64,000 bases of DNA from an uncultured Brachyspira sp. (GTDB taxonomy: Bacteria > Spirochaetota > Brachyspiria > Brachyspirales > Brachyspiraceae). Where the stretch lies: assembly GCF_949287625.1 (NCBI RefSeq), contig NZ_CASEGO010000005.1, forward strand, positions 1 through 64,000, given 5' to 3'. The notes below the pieces were generated by a model. That model saw nothing but the letters and a program-made list of their open reading frames with translations. It made no database searches and was not told the DNA's origin. This document shows, one piece after another, positions 8,382 to 16,657 of the stretch (positions within the stretch are counted from its first letter, which is position 1; every line of letters begins with the position of its first letter). Position numbers and translations under genes: made by a program.

Positions 8382-9905
8382 TTAATTTAAGTTAAACCTA
8401 TACTGAAGTGCCTCTGTAACATGATCAACTCCTATAATCTCTTTTTCTTCCAAATCGGCTATGGTTCTTGATACTTTTAATATTTTATTATAGCTTCTTG
8501 CACTCATTGAAAATCTTTCCATAGCTAGATTAAGTAAATTTCTTGCTTTATCGTCTAATATGCAGAACTTTTCAGTGTCTTTTATACCCATAGAAGAGTT
8601 TGAAAATATTTTTAGCGAGTTTTCTTTAAAGCGTTTTTCCTGTATTTTTCTTGCTTTTGTAACTATTTTTCGCATAGATTTAGAGCTTTCTCCGTCAGCT
8701 TTTGAAGTCATTTTATTATAATCAACAGCACGCACCTCTATTGATATGTCTATTCTGTCTAGTATAGGTCCGGAAAGTTTGGCAATGTATTTTTTTCTAG
8801 CTATATCAGAGCATCTGCAAGTATGTTTTTCATCTCCGTAATAACCGCATGGGCATGGATTCATAGCCGCAATCAATGTAAAGTTAGCAGGAAAAGAAAT
8901 ACTGCCGTTTGCCCTGCTTATAGTTATAGTTTTTTCTTCCATAGGCTCTCTTAAAGTTTGTAATGCTGAGCTTTGAAACTCTACAAACTCATCAAGAAAT
9001 AAAACTCCGTTATGTGCCAATGTAATTTCTCCAGCCTTTATGTTTCTTCCTCCTCCTACAAGGCTTACATAAGAAGATGTATGATGAGGTATTCTAAACG
9101 GGCGTTTTTTTATTATAGGCATATTTTTTGACAATAGTCCGTAAGAAGAATATATTTTTGTCACTTCCAAGGCTTCTTCAAATGTAAGAGGCGGAAGTAT
9201 TGTAGGTATTCTTTTTGCTATTAAAGTTTTTCCGCATCCGGGAGCTCCTATCATTATAAAATTATGTCCTCCGGCAGCTGCTATCATTGCGGCTCTTTTG
9301 GCATATTCCTGCCCTTTAACATCTGAAAAATCTATTTTATCATCATCAGAAGTATCAAAATTAAATCTGCCTTCTGAAACTATATAAGCCTTTTTTCCTT
9401 CGGCGGCATCTATTGCCTCTTTAAGTGTTTTTACTGGATAAAGATTAAGTCCTTCTATTATATTGGCTTCTTCCATATTATTAAATGGTATAATAGCGTT
9501 TTTTATTCCTAGTTCTTTGGCATTTAAAAGCATTGAAAATATTCCTTTTACTTCCCTTACACTTCCGTCTAAGGCAAGCTCTCCTAGTATAATAGTCTCT
9601 TCCATAGAATCTGAAAAAAATACCTGAGCACTTGATGATAATATTCCCAAAGCAAATGCCAAATCATACATACTACCAGTCTTTTTTATATCAGCAGGTG
9701 CTAAATTGATAGTTATTCTTTTTGGCGGAAAAAATCTGTCGCTGTTATTTATTGCCGCTATTACTCTTTCTTTGGCTTCATTAACTGCTTGGTCTGGAAG
9801 TCCTACAACATCAAATTTAGGCAGTCCTTCTGATATATTAACTTCTATTATAATAGGTATTCCTTCTATTCCGTAAAGAGCTTCTGAATATATTTTTGTA
9901 TGCAT
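8382..9905 (-). CDS. comM: YifB/ComM family Mg-chelatase-like AAA ATPase
   Basis: The 507-residue protein fits the family: an N-terminal Lon-protease-like subdomain (SEALYGIEGIPIIIEV, GLPDQAVNEAKERV), the AAA core with Walker A GAPGCGKT (about residue 217) and Walker B LFLDEF, then the C-terminal YifB domain with Cys-rich NPCPCGYYGD and CRCSD. ComM is a branch-migration helicase that aids integration of transformed DNA in Gram-negative bacteria. Whether this organism is transformable is not shown. The gene stands alone. Confidence 0.93.
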   Translation of the reverse strand: MHTKIYSEALYGIEGIPIIIEVNISEGLPKFDVVGLPDQAVNEAKERVIAAINNSDRFFPPKRITINLAPADIKKTGSMYDLAFALGILSSSAQVFFSDSMEETIILGELALDGSVREVKGIFSMLLNAKELGIKNAIIPFNNMEEANIIEGLNLYPVKTLKEAIDAAEGKKAYIVSEGRFNFDTSDDDKIDFSDVKGQEYAKRAAMIAAAGGHNFIMIGAPGCGKTLIAKRIPTILPPLTFEEALEVTKIYSSYGLLSKNMPIIKKRPFRIPHHTSSYVSLVGGGRNIKAGEITLAHNGVLFLDEFVEFQSSALQTLREPMEEKTITISRANGSISFPANFTLIAAMNPCPCGYYGDEKHTCRCSDIARKKYIAKLSGPILDRIDISIEVRAVDYNKMTSKADGESSKSMRKIVTKARKIQEKRFKENSLKIFSNSSMGIKDTEKFCILDDKARNLLNLAMERFSMSARSYNKILKVSRTIADLEEKEIIGVDHVTEALQYRFNLN

Positions 9906-10019
9906 ATAAAAACTCCGTTATTTAATCATTATTATTTATATGCTTATAGTTAAACAAATTTTTTTATCCTTTTAAGCCTAGAATTTATAGAAAATTGTAA
10001 AAAATTGAGATTTTTTTAA

Positions 10020-10457
10020 ATATAGCTAAACAGATATAATTTGTCAATTTTTTTATTGTTCTTTTTCCCGCCGCAAAAAGAACCTTATATCCTCAACAAG
10101 CTCGGATACGCTTCGCAAAAGTGCAAGTGTAACAATAATACTAAATAGTACTAATTATGTTTTACATGTAGAATAAATTGTAAAATTTAGCCAGAAATAT
10201 AGCCTTTCGCTGCCGACACCACAGGCGGACTTCGTCAGCACGCAGAGCGTGTGGGCTGTGCCTGCTTCTCGCCTGCCTACGGCACACAGAGTGAGGCGTA
10301 CTTCGTATGTGGCACACATGCATACGGCACGGACAGACGTCACAAAAGAAGTGGAGGGTTACGAAGTACGCAGAGCGGGCACGACTGTGAAGCCTTGCAA
10401 ATATTTTAAATTAAAAAAATAATTTTTTGATAAATTGTAATTGTTTAGGTATATACC
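10020..10457. repeat. GC-core inverted-repeat element (copy R2)
   Basis: The left terminus (10020-10047) and right terminus (about 10427-10454) are inverted relatives. Both have a -35-like box inside (TTGACA left, TTGATA right), a 17-nt spacer and TATAT toward the outside. The core is a GC-rich patchwork of palindromes such as GCCTACGGCACACAGAGTG and ACTTCGTATG, shared with the copies at 44.7, 47.1 and 54.4 kb. The remainder of the 9906-10520 gap is AT-rich without a gene. A 62-codon open frame on the minus strand inside the core is not credible as a gene. Confidence 0.7.
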
Positions 10458-10467
10458 GCATAAATAA

Positions 10468-10500
10468 AAAAGTTATAGCCCAATTTGGACTATAACTTTT
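10468..10500 (-). terminator. Rho-independent terminator after the flavoprotein gene
   Basis: Perfect 11-bp arms AAAAGTTATAG and CTATAACTTTT enclose an 11-nt loop. Read on the minus strand it ends in a T-run, directly downstream of the gene ending at 10521. Confidence 0.82.
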
Positions 10501-10520
10501 AAATACAAATTTAATAAAAA

Positions 10521-11348
10521 TTAATTAGCCAATTTTAAATTACATTCATGCTCTTCTTTTTTGTACATAGCCTGTCTTTTCATAAGAAGATCAAAATCAA
10601 TCAAATGTCCGTCAAATTCAGGACCTTCAACACATGCAAATTTAGTTTGATCGCCAACTTTTACTCTGCAGCAGCCGCACATACCAGTACCATCTATCAT
10701 AATAGGGTTCAAACTAACAACTGTAGGAAGATTATATTTTTTAGTAAGTATAGTTACAAATTTCATCATAATAGCAGGTCCGATAGCTATAACTTCAGAT
10801 ATTTTATCTCCTCTGTCATAGATTCTTTCTATCATATTAGTAACAACACCTTTTTCTCCATAGCTTCCATTGTCAGTACAAATAAGTACTTCATCAGATA
10901 TTTTTCTCATCATATCTTCCATAATGATAAGTGATTTATCTCTGGCACCTAATATAGAGATAACTTTATTTCCAGCTTTATGATGAGCTTCCATTATAGG
11001 ATGTAAAGGAGCAATACCAACACCGCCGCCTACACCTAAAACTATACCGTCTTTTTTCTCAATATGAGTAGGCTGACCCAAAGGTCCTATAACGTCTAAT
11101 ATTTCATCACCTACTTTAAGCTGCATAAGTTTAGAAGTAGAATATCCTATACTTTGAGTTACTATAGTAATAGTTCCAGCTTCTGTATCAGCATCGGCTA
11201 TAGTAAGCGGTATTCTTTCGCCTTTTTCATCTAATCTAAAAATAATGAAGTTACCTGCTTTACGATGCTTAGCTATATCAGGAGCTACAACTTTCATCAT
11301 AAATACTTTTTCTGACCATTGCTCTTTGGCAACTATTTTATAACCCAT
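10521..11348 (-). CDS. Sulfide/dihydroorotate dehydrogenase-like FAD/NAD-binding protein (NfnA/SudB type)
   Basis: A 275-residue member of the ferredoxin-NADP reductase superfamily. The FAD domain includes RIPLTIAD, the NAD(P) domain has GVGGGVGIAPLHP (about residue 105), and the C-terminal [2Fe-2S] site is formed by MCGCCRVKV...FACVEGPEFDG. Homologues are the small subunit of electron-bifurcating NADH-dependent ferredoxin:NADP+ oxidoreductase or of sulfide dehydrogenase, and need a glutamate-synthase-like partner. No such gene is adjacent, so the exact reaction is open. It starts 37 bp after rplS and may be read through from it. Confidence 0.85.
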   Translation of the reverse strand: MGYKIVAKEQWSEKVFMMKVVAPDIAKHRKAGNFIIFRLDEKGERIPLTIADADTEAGTITIVTQSIGYSTSKLMQLKVGDEILDVIGPLGQPTHIEKKDGIVLGVGGGVGIAPLHPIMEAHHKAGNKVISILGARDKSLIIMEDMMRKISDEVLICTDNGSYGEKGVVTNMIERIYDRGDKISEVIAIGPAIMMKFVTILTKKYNLPTVVSLNPIMIDGTGMCGCCRVKVGDQTKFACVEGPEFDGHLIDFDLLMKRQAMYKKEEHECNLKLAN

Positions 11349-11385
11349 AAAAATTCTCCTTAAAAAATAACAAAATTAAAAAATA

Positions 11386-11817
11386 TTATTCTGCTTTTGA
11401 AGAATCGCTTTCTTCAGCTTTATTTTCTTCAGCAGTATTTTTAATCAAATCTGAATGTTTAGGAATTTTCACGCCTAATCTTTCTACTAAGCGTGCTTTT
11501 TTACCAACTTTCTTTCTCAAATAGTAAAGTTTAGCTCTTCTTACTTTAGCTTTACGTATAATATCAACATGATCTATTCTAGGAGAATTAAGAAGGAATA
11601 TTCTCTCAACACCTACACCATAAGAGATTTTTCTTACTATAAAACTTTTATTAATTCCTTTACCGCGTATAGAAATAACAGTACCTTCATAGGCCTGTAA
11701 TCTTTCTCTGTCGCCTTCTATAATTTTAACCCATACTTTTAATGTATCACCTATTTCAAAAGGCAAAATAGCTTCTTTTTTATATTTTGCTTCTACTAAT
11801 CTTATCTTTTGCTCCAT
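11386..11817 (-). CDS. rplS: 50S ribosomal protein L19
   Basis: The 143-residue protein matches L19 along its length: FEIGDTLKVWVKI, RLQAYEGTVISIRGKG, KISYGVGVERIFLLNSP, and the basic KVRRAKLYYLRKKVGKKARL. A Glu/Ser-rich C-terminal tail of about 20 residues (EENKAEESDSSKAE) extends beyond the usual end. AGGAG lies upstream of the ATG. The common partners rpsP, rimM and trmD are not nearby. Confidence 0.96.
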   Translation of the reverse strand: MEQKIRLVEAKYKKEAILPFEIGDTLKVWVKIIEGDRERLQAYEGTVISIRGKGINKSFIVRKISYGVGVERIFLLNSPRIDHVDIIRKAKVRRAKLYYLRKKVGKKARLVERLGVKIPKHSDLIKNTAEENKAEESDSSKAE

Positions 11818-11908
11818 TTTATATCTCCTAATAAATTTATTAATATTATTTTAATTTCTAATTTTTGAAAAAGTAAACAGATATAACATCATATAATATA
11901 TCTTAAAT

Positions 11909-11937
11909 ATATTATCACAATATGTTAATTTTATCAA
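11909..11937 (-). promoter_or_regulatory. Sigma70-like promoter of rplS
   Basis: On the minus strand TTGATA (11932-11937), a 17-nt spacer and TATAAT-like TAATAT (11909-11914) lie about 92 bp upstream of the rplS start. Confidence 0.55.
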
Positions 11938-12010
11938 GTGAAATTATCAAATAAATTTTTATACAAGCAATAAGTGTAATGTATAAATATATAGCAATAT
12001 AATAAAATTG

Positions 12011-13045
12011 TTAAATACCCAAGTTCTCAAAAAATATCACTTTAGAATCAGATACTTTCCAATTATTAGTTATATGATTTTTGTATATCATTTCAAACAT
12101 CATTTTACCTGCATCATATCCTTCCATAAATACTTCTTCCATAATAGTAAATGAAATTATACCAGATTTTATTAATGATTTTATACTTCCAGCCATACCA
12201 TGCGTAACTATTTTTTTACCATTTAGTATATTTTTATCTATTATATCATATATTTCCTGAGCATATCTATTTATATAAATACCTTTAATATCATATTTGA
12301 CACACATTTCTTTGATTGTTTGAATACTGTCTTCTATATTGCCGCATAATATAGGACCTAATATACTTATATTTGTATGTTTTATTCTTTCTAAAAAACC
12401 TTCTAAATACATTCCAGAAGATATTTTATCATCACCATTATCTATTATAAGAAGTCCCTCATCATCTCTAAGCAGATTAGAAACTATGCCTGCTGCCATA
12501 GCACCTTGTTTTATATGATTGGGACCAACATGTGCAATCTTTTCAGAAAGTCTTGTTCCTATAGATATTATTTTTATCTTATTAAAATAAGGCTCTAAAA
12601 TATTATAAATAACATCTCTATTTAATGGTGTTATTATGAGTCCGTCTATATCATCTTCTTTTAATATTTTTTTAAGCAGTTCTATTTGTTTATCAGGGGA
12701 ATGTATTTCTGTAGCGGTTATTTTTAGATTATAATTGTATATTGAATACTCTTTCGATACAGTATTTAATCCGCGTATAATTTCGCTTGTATAAAACTCA
12801 TTAAAAGAATATGCTACTAAACAATGAACAATCTTTTCTTTTTGATTTGCTAAAGAACTTCCTATATAATTTTTTTCATAATTGAGCTTTGAAGCTAATT
12901 CAAGTATTTTTGATTTTGTTTCTTCTTTAATAAACTCACTGCCGTTTATAGCCCTTGCAACAGTAGTTCTGCTTATTCCAAGTCTTTTTGCTATTTCTTT
13001 CTGAGTTACTCTTTTTAGATTTTTTAAATCTTCTATATTATTCAT
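12011..13045 (-). CDS. LacI family transcriptional regulator
   Basis: The N-terminal helix-turn-helix RVTQKEIAKRLGISRTTVARAING (residues 13-36) is the LacI signature. A type-1 periplasmic-binding-protein-like effector domain follows (HCLVAYSFNEFYTSEIIRGL, DGLIITPLN, GLLIIDNGDD, YDAGKMMFEMIYK), giving 344 residues, the usual size. Such proteins repress or activate sugar uptake genes. No sugar operon flanks it, so the ligand is unknown. A palindrome 57 bp upstream may be its own operator. Confidence 0.9.
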   Translation of the reverse strand: MNNIEDLKNLKRVTQKEIAKRLGISRTTVARAINGSEFIKEETKSKILELASKLNYEKNYIGSSLANQKEKIVHCLVAYSFNEFYTSEIIRGLNTVSKEYSIYNYNLKITATEIHSPDKQIELLKKILKEDDIDGLIITPLNRDVIYNILEPYFNKIKIISIGTRLSEKIAHVGPNHIKQGAMAAGIVSNLLRDDEGLLIIDNGDDKISSGMYLEGFLERIKHTNISILGPILCGNIEDSIQTIKEMCVKYDIKGIYINRYAQEIYDIIDKNILNGKKIVTHGMAGSIKSLIKSGIISFTIMEEVFMEGYDAGKMMFEMIYKNHITNNWKVSDSKVIFFENLGI

Positions 13046-13101
13046 AAAGTTTGTATGTTTCCATATATTTACTCTGCATCTTGTTTATATTATAGTAAAA
13101 C

Positions 13102-13116
13102 TTGCATTTTTTGCAA
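13102..13116. promoter_or_regulatory. Inverted repeat TTGCA-N5-TGCAA, candidate operator
   Basis: A 15-bp palindrome, TTGCA TTTTT TGCAA, lies 57-71 bp upstream of the LacI-type gene. It is a candidate autoregulatory site from position only; the A/T-rich centre differs from classic LacI operators. Confidence 0.35.
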
Positions 13117-13162
13117 ATACAATAACATACAATAAATATTATTTTTTATATTTTATTAATAA

Positions 13163-13771
13163 TTATTGAAACATATGTGCGGTTTGTGCTATAATATTAG
13201 TACCCGTTTCAAATCTTAAAAAAGGAAATTTTCCCATTATTCCAGCCACTATACTTGAAGGAGGAGTTGTAGTTAATTTGTTATATTCAGCAACATAGTT
13301 GTTATAAAGCGAAATAGATTTTTTCTCATCTTCTATTATAGGACGCATTTCGCTTAATGCTGTTATATAATTCTGATTGGTTCTAAGAACTGGATAGTTT
13401 CTTGCTGTATAATTAATTTTATCAATATTTTCTGTTATTCTAGCCTGAAGATACTGATATTCCTGAAATGTTAATGGTTTTTCTATAAGTGTAGCATCGG
13501 CTTCTATAGTTTTTACCCTTTGTATATAATTACTTAATGAATGAAGCGTATATATATCTATTCTGGGTATAACAGATACTGCTTTATAATAATTTTCAGA
13601 AGCTATATTTTTTTTATAATATATATCTATAATAGTGTTCAAAGATTCTCTTGATAATTTTTCCTCTGTTAATATAGAAGTCTTAATAGATGTTGTAGAT
13701 ACTATTAAAAATATACTTGCTGCTATTATGTTTACTACTATAAATATTATTGCTACAGCAGAACCCCGCAT
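13163..13771 (-). CDS. LemA family protein
   Basis: The 202-residue protein has an N-terminal membrane anchor (AVAIIFIVVNIIAASIFLIV) and a helical extracytoplasmic or cytoplasmic domain. It ends with the LemA signature: NYPVLRTNQNYITALSEM, then YNNYVAEYNKLTTTPPSSIVAGIMGKF and PFLRFE. LemA proteins are small helical membrane proteins of unresolved function. The first half is diverged from the family consensus. It lies 117 bp upstream of the LacI-type gene on the same strand, with no obvious functional link. Confidence 0.78.
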   Translation of the reverse strand: MRGSAVAIIFIVVNIIAASIFLIVSTTSIKTSILTEEKLSRESLNTIIDIYYKKNIASENYYKAVSVIPRIDIYTLHSLSNYIQRVKTIEADATLIEKPLTFQEYQYLQARITENIDKINYTARNYPVLRTNQNYITALSEMRPIIEDEKKSISLYNNYVAEYNKLTTTPPSSIVAGIMGKFPFLRFETGTNIIAQTAHMFQ

Positions 13772-14006
13772 TAATACTCCTGTTTTTTATAAATTGTTAG
13801 AATTATATATTATATAGTTTTTTTATACAAATTTATTTATTTTATTTATATTTTAAACAGTTAATAATACATTTTGTTATATAATTAGTATTTTTATTTT
13901 TACCTTGACTTTTTTATATTATTATATAAAATTGTTTGAAATAAGAAATTTTTACATATAGTATTTTTTAATTAATTCACACTATAATAATTTAGGAGAG
14001 CTTGCC

Positions 14007-14750
14007 ATGTTTAAAAATAATCTTTTTAAAATAATTATAGCCGTATCTATTATTTTAACAGTATTTATAGGCTGTCAGAAAAAAGAGGACAAAAATAAAC
14101 TCTATGTAGGAACAAATGCTGAATTTGAACCATTTGAATATAGAGAAGGCGATAATATTGTTGGTTTTGATATAGATTTGATAAACGAAATTGCAAAATT
14201 AATAGGAGCTGAAATTGAAGTTGTAGACATGCAGTTTGACGGACTTCTTCCAGCTTTAGAAGCTAAAAAAATAGACCTTATAGTAGCAGGTATGACTGCA
14301 ACAGAAGAAAGAAAACAGTTTGTTAATTTCTCTGAACCTTATTATAATTCTAAACAGTCTATAGTTGTACTTTCAAATAATACTGATATATCATCTTTTG
14401 ATAATTTTGCAGGCAAAAAAGTTGGGGTTGTATTAGGATATACTGGAGATATTTTGGTTAGTGAAATGACTAATGTAGAAGTTCAAAAATTTAATGCTAC
14501 TTCTGAAACTATATTAGCATTAAAATCACAAAAAGTTGATGCTGTAGTTTTAGACTATGAACCTGCTAAAAATTATGTTGCTCAAAATAGTGAATTAAAA
14601 TTAATAGAAACTGATTCTGCTACTGAAGAGTATTCTATAGCTATGAGAAAAGATGATACAGAACTTCTTACTAAAGTAAATGATGCTCTAAAAACTATTA
14701 ATGAAAACGGAACTTATGAAACTTTAATCAATAAGTATTTTGAAAATTAA
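14007..14750 (+). CDS. Amino-acid ABC transporter substrate-binding lipoprotein
   Basis: A family-3 solute-binding protein of 247 residues with a lipoprotein signal ending in lipobox FIGC (Cys near residue 23). Family signatures are LYVGTNAEFEPFEY, VGFDIDLINEIAKLIG, LPALEAKKIDLIVAGMTATEERKQFVNFSEPYY and GTYETLINKYF. It binds polar amino acids in the periplasm. The permease and ATPase follow directly. AGGAGAG precedes the ATG. A TTGACT box at 13915-13920 with TAAAAT 16 nt downstream is a plausible promoter. Confidence 0.92.
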   Translation: MFKNNLFKIIIAVSIILTVFIGCQKKEDKNKLYVGTNAEFEPFEYREGDNIVGFDIDLINEIAKLIGAEIEVVDMQFDGLLPALEAKKIDLIVAGMTATEERKQFVNFSEPYYNSKQSIVVLSNNTDISSFDNFAGKKVGVVLGYTGDILVSEMTNVEVQKFNATSETILALKSQKVDAVVLDYEPAKNYVAQNSELKLIETDSATEEYSIAMRKDDTELLTKVNDALKTINENGTYETLINKYFEN

Positions 14751-14770
14751 TTATAATTAAAATATATATG

Positions 14771-14842
14771 TCTTCTCTTTATTTTTTTATTAATTTTGAT
14801 AATATAAATTAAAAATTAATACATAAAAACTTAAAGAGAAGA
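14771..14842 (+). promoter_or_regulatory. Intercistronic stem-loop between binding-protein and permease genes
   Basis: Outer arms TCTTCTCTTT (14771-14780) and AAAGAGAAGA (14833-14842) pair perfectly. Inner arms TTAATTTT (14790-14797) and AAAATTAA (14812-14819) also pair. Such structures often protect or partly terminate the upstream message so that binding protein is made in excess. That role is inferred. Confidence 0.6.
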
Positions 14843-14867
14843 TATCTTTCTATAAAGGTTTGTTTAT

Positions 14868-15581
14868 ATGCTGGAATATTTGGAACTTCTTAAAGTAATA
14901 TTCATATCAAATGGCAGATACATATATATTATAAAGGGATTAATATTTTCTGTAGGAACAACTGCCCTTGCTACTATTATAGGTATTATACTAGGTATTT
15001 TTATAGCACTGCTTCAGCTTTCAGAATTTTATCCATTCAAAAACTCAAAAAAATTAAGCAATTTTAATCCTCTCTCAAAAATAGCATTTTTATATGTTAA
15101 TATTTTAAGAGGAACACCAGTTGTTGTACAGCTTATGATATGGGCTAATGTTGTATTTGTTGATAGTTTAAGAGATACGCCTATACTTATAATAGCAGCT
15201 ATTGCTTTCGGTATTAACTCTGGAGCTTATGTTGCTGAAATTATAAGAGCTGGTATACAGAGTTTGGATAAAGGACAGATGGAAGCAGCCAGAGCTTTGG
15301 GTATGAATTACTCACTTTCTATGAAGGAAATTATAATACCGCAGGCGGTAAAAAAAATACTTCCTCCGCTTGTAAGTGAGTTTATAGCACTTCTTAAAGA
15401 AACTTCTGTTGTAGGTTTTATAGGAGGAGTTGACCTTCTTAGATCTGCTAATATCATTACAAGCCAAACCTATAGGGGAGTTGAACCTTTAATTGCTGTA
15501 GGAATAATATATTTTATACTAACTTCAATATTTGCTATGTTTATGAGAAAAGTTGAGGAGGGTTTGAGAGAAAGTGATTAA
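14868..15581 (+). CDS. Amino-acid ABC transporter permease
   Basis: A 237-residue HisM/GlnP-type inner-membrane protein. It has several hydrophobic helices and the EAA loop for ATPase contact, EAARALGMNYSLSMKEIIIPQAVKKILPP. RGTPVVVQLMIW is the classic family motif near residue 85. It overlaps the ATPase gene by 8 bp, consistent with one transport operon. Confidence 0.93.
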   Translation: MLEYLELLKVIFISNGRYIYIIKGLIFSVGTTALATIIGIILGIFIALLQLSEFYPFKNSKKLSNFNPLSKIAFLYVNILRGTPVVVQLMIWANVVFVDSLRDTPILIIAAIAFGINSGAYVAEIIRAGIQSLDKGQMEAARALGMNYSLSMKEIIIPQAVKKILPPLVSEFIALLKETSVVGFIGGVDLLRSANIITSQTYRGVEPLIAVGIIYFILTSIFAMFMRKVEEGLRESD

Positions 15582-16302
15582 GATAAGAAATTTACATAAA
15601 AAATTCGGTAAACTGGAAGTTCTTAAAGGTATAGATGTTGATGTTAAAAAAGGCGAAATCATTGCTATAATAGGACCTTCCGGAAGCGGTAAATCAACAT
15701 TCTTAAGATGCATTAATCGTCTTGAAGAGCCTTCAGAAGGAGACATTATCATAAACGGCAAAAATATTATGGACAAAGATACTGATATTAACCTTATGCG
15801 TCAGGAACTTGGAATGGTATTTCAGCATTTTAATTTGTTTCCTCATAAAACAGTTATGAAAAATATTACTTTAGCTCCTATAAAAGTAAAAAAAATTTCA
15901 AAAGAGAATGCTGAAAAAAAAGCTATTGAACTATTAGAAAAGGTAGGATTGGTTGATAAAAAAGATGTATATCCTAATAAACTTTCAGGCGGTCAAAAAC
16001 AGAGAATAGCTATAGCAAGGGCATTGGCAATGGAACCAGACATTATGCTTTTTGATGAGCCTACTTCGGCATTAGACCCTGAAATGATTAAAGAAGTTTT
16101 GGACGTTATGGTTGAGCTTGCAAGAGAAGGTATGACTATGCTTATAGTTACTCATGAAATGGGATTTGCTAGAAATGTTGCTACTAGAATACTTTTTATG
16201 AATGATGGAAAAATACTTGAAGATGAAGAGCCTAATGAATTTTTCTCTAATCCTAAACATGAAAGAGTTAAAGACTTCTTGTATAAAGTATTACATAAAT
16301 AA
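15574..16302 (+). CDS. Amino-acid ABC transporter ATP-binding protein
   Basis: A 242-residue GlnQ-type ATPase: Walker A GPSGSGKST (about residue 32), Q-loop VFQHFNLFPHKTV, signature LSGGQKQR, Walker B IMLFDEPTSALDPE and H-loop VTHEM. Translation starts at GTG 15574, inside the permease 3' end; GAGGAGGG lies about 10 nt upstream. The gene completes the binding protein-permease-ATPase set. Confidence 0.95.
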   Translation: MIKIRNLHKKFGKLEVLKGIDVDVKKGEIIAIIGPSGSGKSTFLRCINRLEEPSEGDIIINGKNIMDKDTDINLMRQELGMVFQHFNLFPHKTVMKNITLAPIKVKKISKENAEKKAIELLEKVGLVDKKDVYPNKLSGGQKQRIAIARALAMEPDIMLFDEPTSALDPEMIKEVLDVMVELAREGMTMLIVTHEMGFARNVATRILFMNDGKILEDEEPNEFFSNPKHERVKDFLYKVLHK

Positions 16303-16459
16303 TTGTAACTACATTAAAAACATTTTAAATAACCGCATTTTGATGTTTAATATATATATGTAATAGAGCTATTATCTTTTTGTAAAACATTGTATTTTAT
16401 AATTTTACAGTTAATCTTCTCAAGTATTTTTTAAACAAGTTTGTTATCAATTATAATTA

Positions 16460-16487
16460 TTGACTTATAATTTTTTTTATTTATAAT
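16460..16487 (+). promoter_or_regulatory. Sigma70-like promoter upstream of the second MATE gene
   Basis: TTGACT (16460-16465), a 16-nt spacer and TATAAT (16482-16487) would start a leader of roughly 160 nt before the MATE start at 16658. Confidence 0.55.
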
Positions 16488-16565
16488 TATAAAAAATCGC
16501 TAGTAATTTTGATATTTATTTATTTATATAAATATTAAAACAATTTGTCACAGGATAAATTTTTT

Positions 16566-16620
16566 AAAACGTTTGTTTCATGCAGCAGATATTTAAAAGT
16601 ATGAAAGCAAACGTTTTTTT
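16566..16620 (+). terminator. Terminator-like hairpin in the leader of the MATE gene
   Basis: The 5' arm (16566-16581) AAAACGTTTGTTTCAT pairs with the 3' arm (16601-16617) with one bulged base, around a 19-nt loop, and ends in a T7 run. It lies between a good promoter and the MATE start, so it could be an attenuator. It might instead be a late terminator of the upstream amino-acid transporter operon, which ends 264 bp before. No known riboswitch class was recognised in the leader. Confidence 0.65.
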
Positions 16621-16657
16621 ATTATTGAATACTTATGTATTTTACGGAGTATTGTTT

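Noticed and set aside
10155..10343. 62-codon open frame on the minus strand
   Set aside because: It lies in a GC-rich repeat core, has Cys/Arg/Thr-rich composition unlike local proteins, and has no ribosome site. The frame is open only because of base composition.
16303..16657. Known riboswitch before the MATE gene
   Set aside because: I could not match any known class, such as guanidine or PreQ1. Only the promoter and terminator-like hairpin are supported.
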